Source: Eubacteriales bacterium
Lineage (GTDB): Bacteria; Bacillota; Clostridia; Peptostreptococcales; Anaerovoracaceae
Length of the DNA: 14,650 bases
Direction: 5' to 3'
Assembly: GCA_028680875.1 (NCBI GenBank)
Contig: JAQUJQ010000021.1
Coordinates: forward strand, 1 to 14,650
The first letter of the stretch is position 1; every line of letters starts with the position of its first letter. Position numbers and translations under genes: made by a program. Shown here one piece after another: positions 13,690 through 14,650 of the stretch. The notes under the pieces are model-generated. The model saw only the letters and a program-made list of their open reading frames with translations, ran no database searches and was not told where the DNA came from.

Positions 13690-14650
13690 ATGACAGTATT
13701 AAAAGGAGCCTGTTTGATCGGGCAGTCTGGAGGTCCAACTTCGGTAATCAATGCCAGTGCTTTGGGTTGTATTGAAGCAGCCTTAAAGTCTGAACACATT
13801 ACAAAGGTATACGGGGCGGCACATGGTATTCGTGGGATTCTTGATGATCGCCTTTATGATTTGACCCTTGAAGATCCGGAAGAGTTAGCTCTTATGAAAT
13901 ATACCCCGGCCTCCGTGTTGGGGAGCTGCCGTTATAAGCTGGCGGACTTTTTAACAGACGACACGGACTACAAGAGAATTCTGGATGTATTCCAAAAATA
14001 TAATATTCGCTATTTCTTTTACAACGGTGGTAATGATTCTATGGACACCTGCAGTAAAATCAGCAGCTATTTATCCCATAACAACTATGAATGTCGGGTT
14101 ATGGGAATTCCAAAAACTATTGATAATGATCTGGCAAAAACGGATCATTGCCCGGGCTACGGAAGTGCTGCAAAATATGTGGCGACTACATGTATGGAGG
14201 TTTATCGTGACGCAAGGGTCTATGATACAGGCTCCATCACAGTTTTGGAGATTATGGGCAGAAACGCCGGTTGGTTAGCCGCCTCTTCTGCTCTGGCAAA
14301 ATATAAGGGCATGGGCCCTGATTTGATTTACCTACCAGAGATCCCCTTCGATTTATCAGATTTCATTTCTGACGTAACTAGAGTTTATGATAAGCAAGGG
14401 GACGTATTGGTGGCAGTGTCCGAAGGCATCAAAGATAAGAACGGGACTTTTATCTCCTCCTACTTCTCAGACATGTCAAAAGATAAGGATGCCTTTGGAC
14501 ACGCCCGAATGGGAGGCTTGGCAGATAGCTTAGCCAACTTTGCAAATGCTAAGATTAAAGCAAAGGTAAGAGGAATTGAACTTAGTCTTCTCCAGCGTTG
14601 TGCGGCTCATTTAGCCTCAGCTACAGACATCGAAGAGGCGTACAATGCAG
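13690..14650 (+). CDS. 6-phosphofructokinase, probably pyrophosphate-dependent, 3' truncated
   Basis: The first 320 residues are present and the frame is still open at the window end. The full protein is expected to be about 400 residues. It phosphorylates fructose 6-phosphate to the 1,6-bisphosphate in glycolysis. The phosphoryl-donor loop is GQSGGPTSVINAS (11-23). The key motifs are GGNDS (113-117) and PKTIDND (141-147). ATP enzymes normally have Gly at the fourth position of GGDGS and PGTIDND, while PPi enzymes have Asp and Lys at these two places, as here (Asp116, Lys142). PPi use is therefore predicted and the reaction would be reversible. MGRNAG (189-194) is the fructose-phosphate site. 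The start at ATG 13690 has AAGGAGG 8 bp upstream. Its promoter shares an operator with the divergent AOR operon. Confidence 0.95.
   Translation, partial: MTVLKGACLIGQSGGPTSVINASALGCIEAALKSEHITKVYGAAHGIRGILDDRLYDLTLEDPEELALMKYTPASVLGSCRYKLADFLTDDTDYKRILDVFQKYNIRYFFYNGGNDSMDTCSKISSYLSHNNYECRVMGIPKTIDNDLAKTDHCPGYGSAAKYVATTCMEVYRDARVYDTGSITVLEIMGRNAGWLAASSALAKYKGMGPDLIYLPEIPFDLSDFISDVTRVYDKQGDVLVAVSEGIKDKNGTFISSYFSDMSKDKDAFGHARMGGLADSLANFANAKIKAKVRGIELSLLQRCAAHLASATDIEEAYNA

Noticed and set aside
13563..13799. Minus-strand open frame upstream of and overlapping the phosphofructokinase start
   Set aside because: It lacks a ribosome site, runs through two promoter elements and overlaps a well-supported gene. 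Its hydrophobic tail is what AT-rich DNA gives.

Overview
The window looks like the chromosome of a low-G+C, strictly anaerobic Firmicute, most likely a member of Clostridia. The evidence is AT-rich codon use, strong AGGAGG-type ribosome sites, TTG and GTG starts, an oxygen-sensitive glycyl radical enzyme (GRE) with its activase, a tungsten/molybdopterin aldehyde:ferredoxin oxidoreductase (AOR), and a phosphofructokinase with pyrophosphate-type active-site residues. No rRNA, tRNA, insertion sequence, CRISPR array or phage gene was seen.

Region 1 (1-10644, + strand) is one dense catabolic operon that begins before the window. In order it encodes a CUT2 (RbsA-type) sugar ABC ATPase (5' truncated), its RbsC-type permease, a one-domain cupin, the N and C halves of a split transketolase, a zinc medium-chain dehydrogenase, a short-chain dehydrogenase, a Gfo/Idh/MocA oxidoreductase, a GRE of no recognised subfamily, and its two-ferredoxin-cluster activase. 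Gaps are 5-69 bp and the last pair overlaps by 4 bp. No promoter or terminator was recognised inside it. The set suggests import of an unphosphorylated sugar, polyol or related compound, one or more NAD(P)-linked oxidations, two-carbon transfer by transketolase, and a radical dehydration or elimination. No kinase, aldolase or microcompartment shell gene is present in the visible part, and the substrate is unknown.

Region 2 (13349 down to 10655, - strand) is a short operon: a MoaD/ThiS-like ubiquitin-fold protein, an AOR-family tungstoenzyme, and a maltose/galactoside-type O-acetyltransferase. It converges on region 1 with 10 bp between stop codons.

Region 3 (13350-13689) is a divergent intergenic region. 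Each outward promoter carries the same palindrome, TTGTCGACAA, whose inner bases form the -35 box TCGACA, exactly 17 bp from a perfect TATAAT. Each also has a weaker copy of the palindrome centred exactly 20 bp upstream. This points to one unknown regulator controlling both the AOR operon and the downstream phosphofructokinase.

Region 4 (13690 to the end, + strand) is a 6-phosphofructokinase gene cut off at its 3' end, with GGNDS and PKTIDND motifs typical of PPi-dependent enzymes.

The strongest candidates for new biology are the GRE/transketolase pathway (Cys loop NDGCWET, Gly loop RMGGLSAYF) and the matched double-operator promoters linking a tungstoenzyme to glycolysis.
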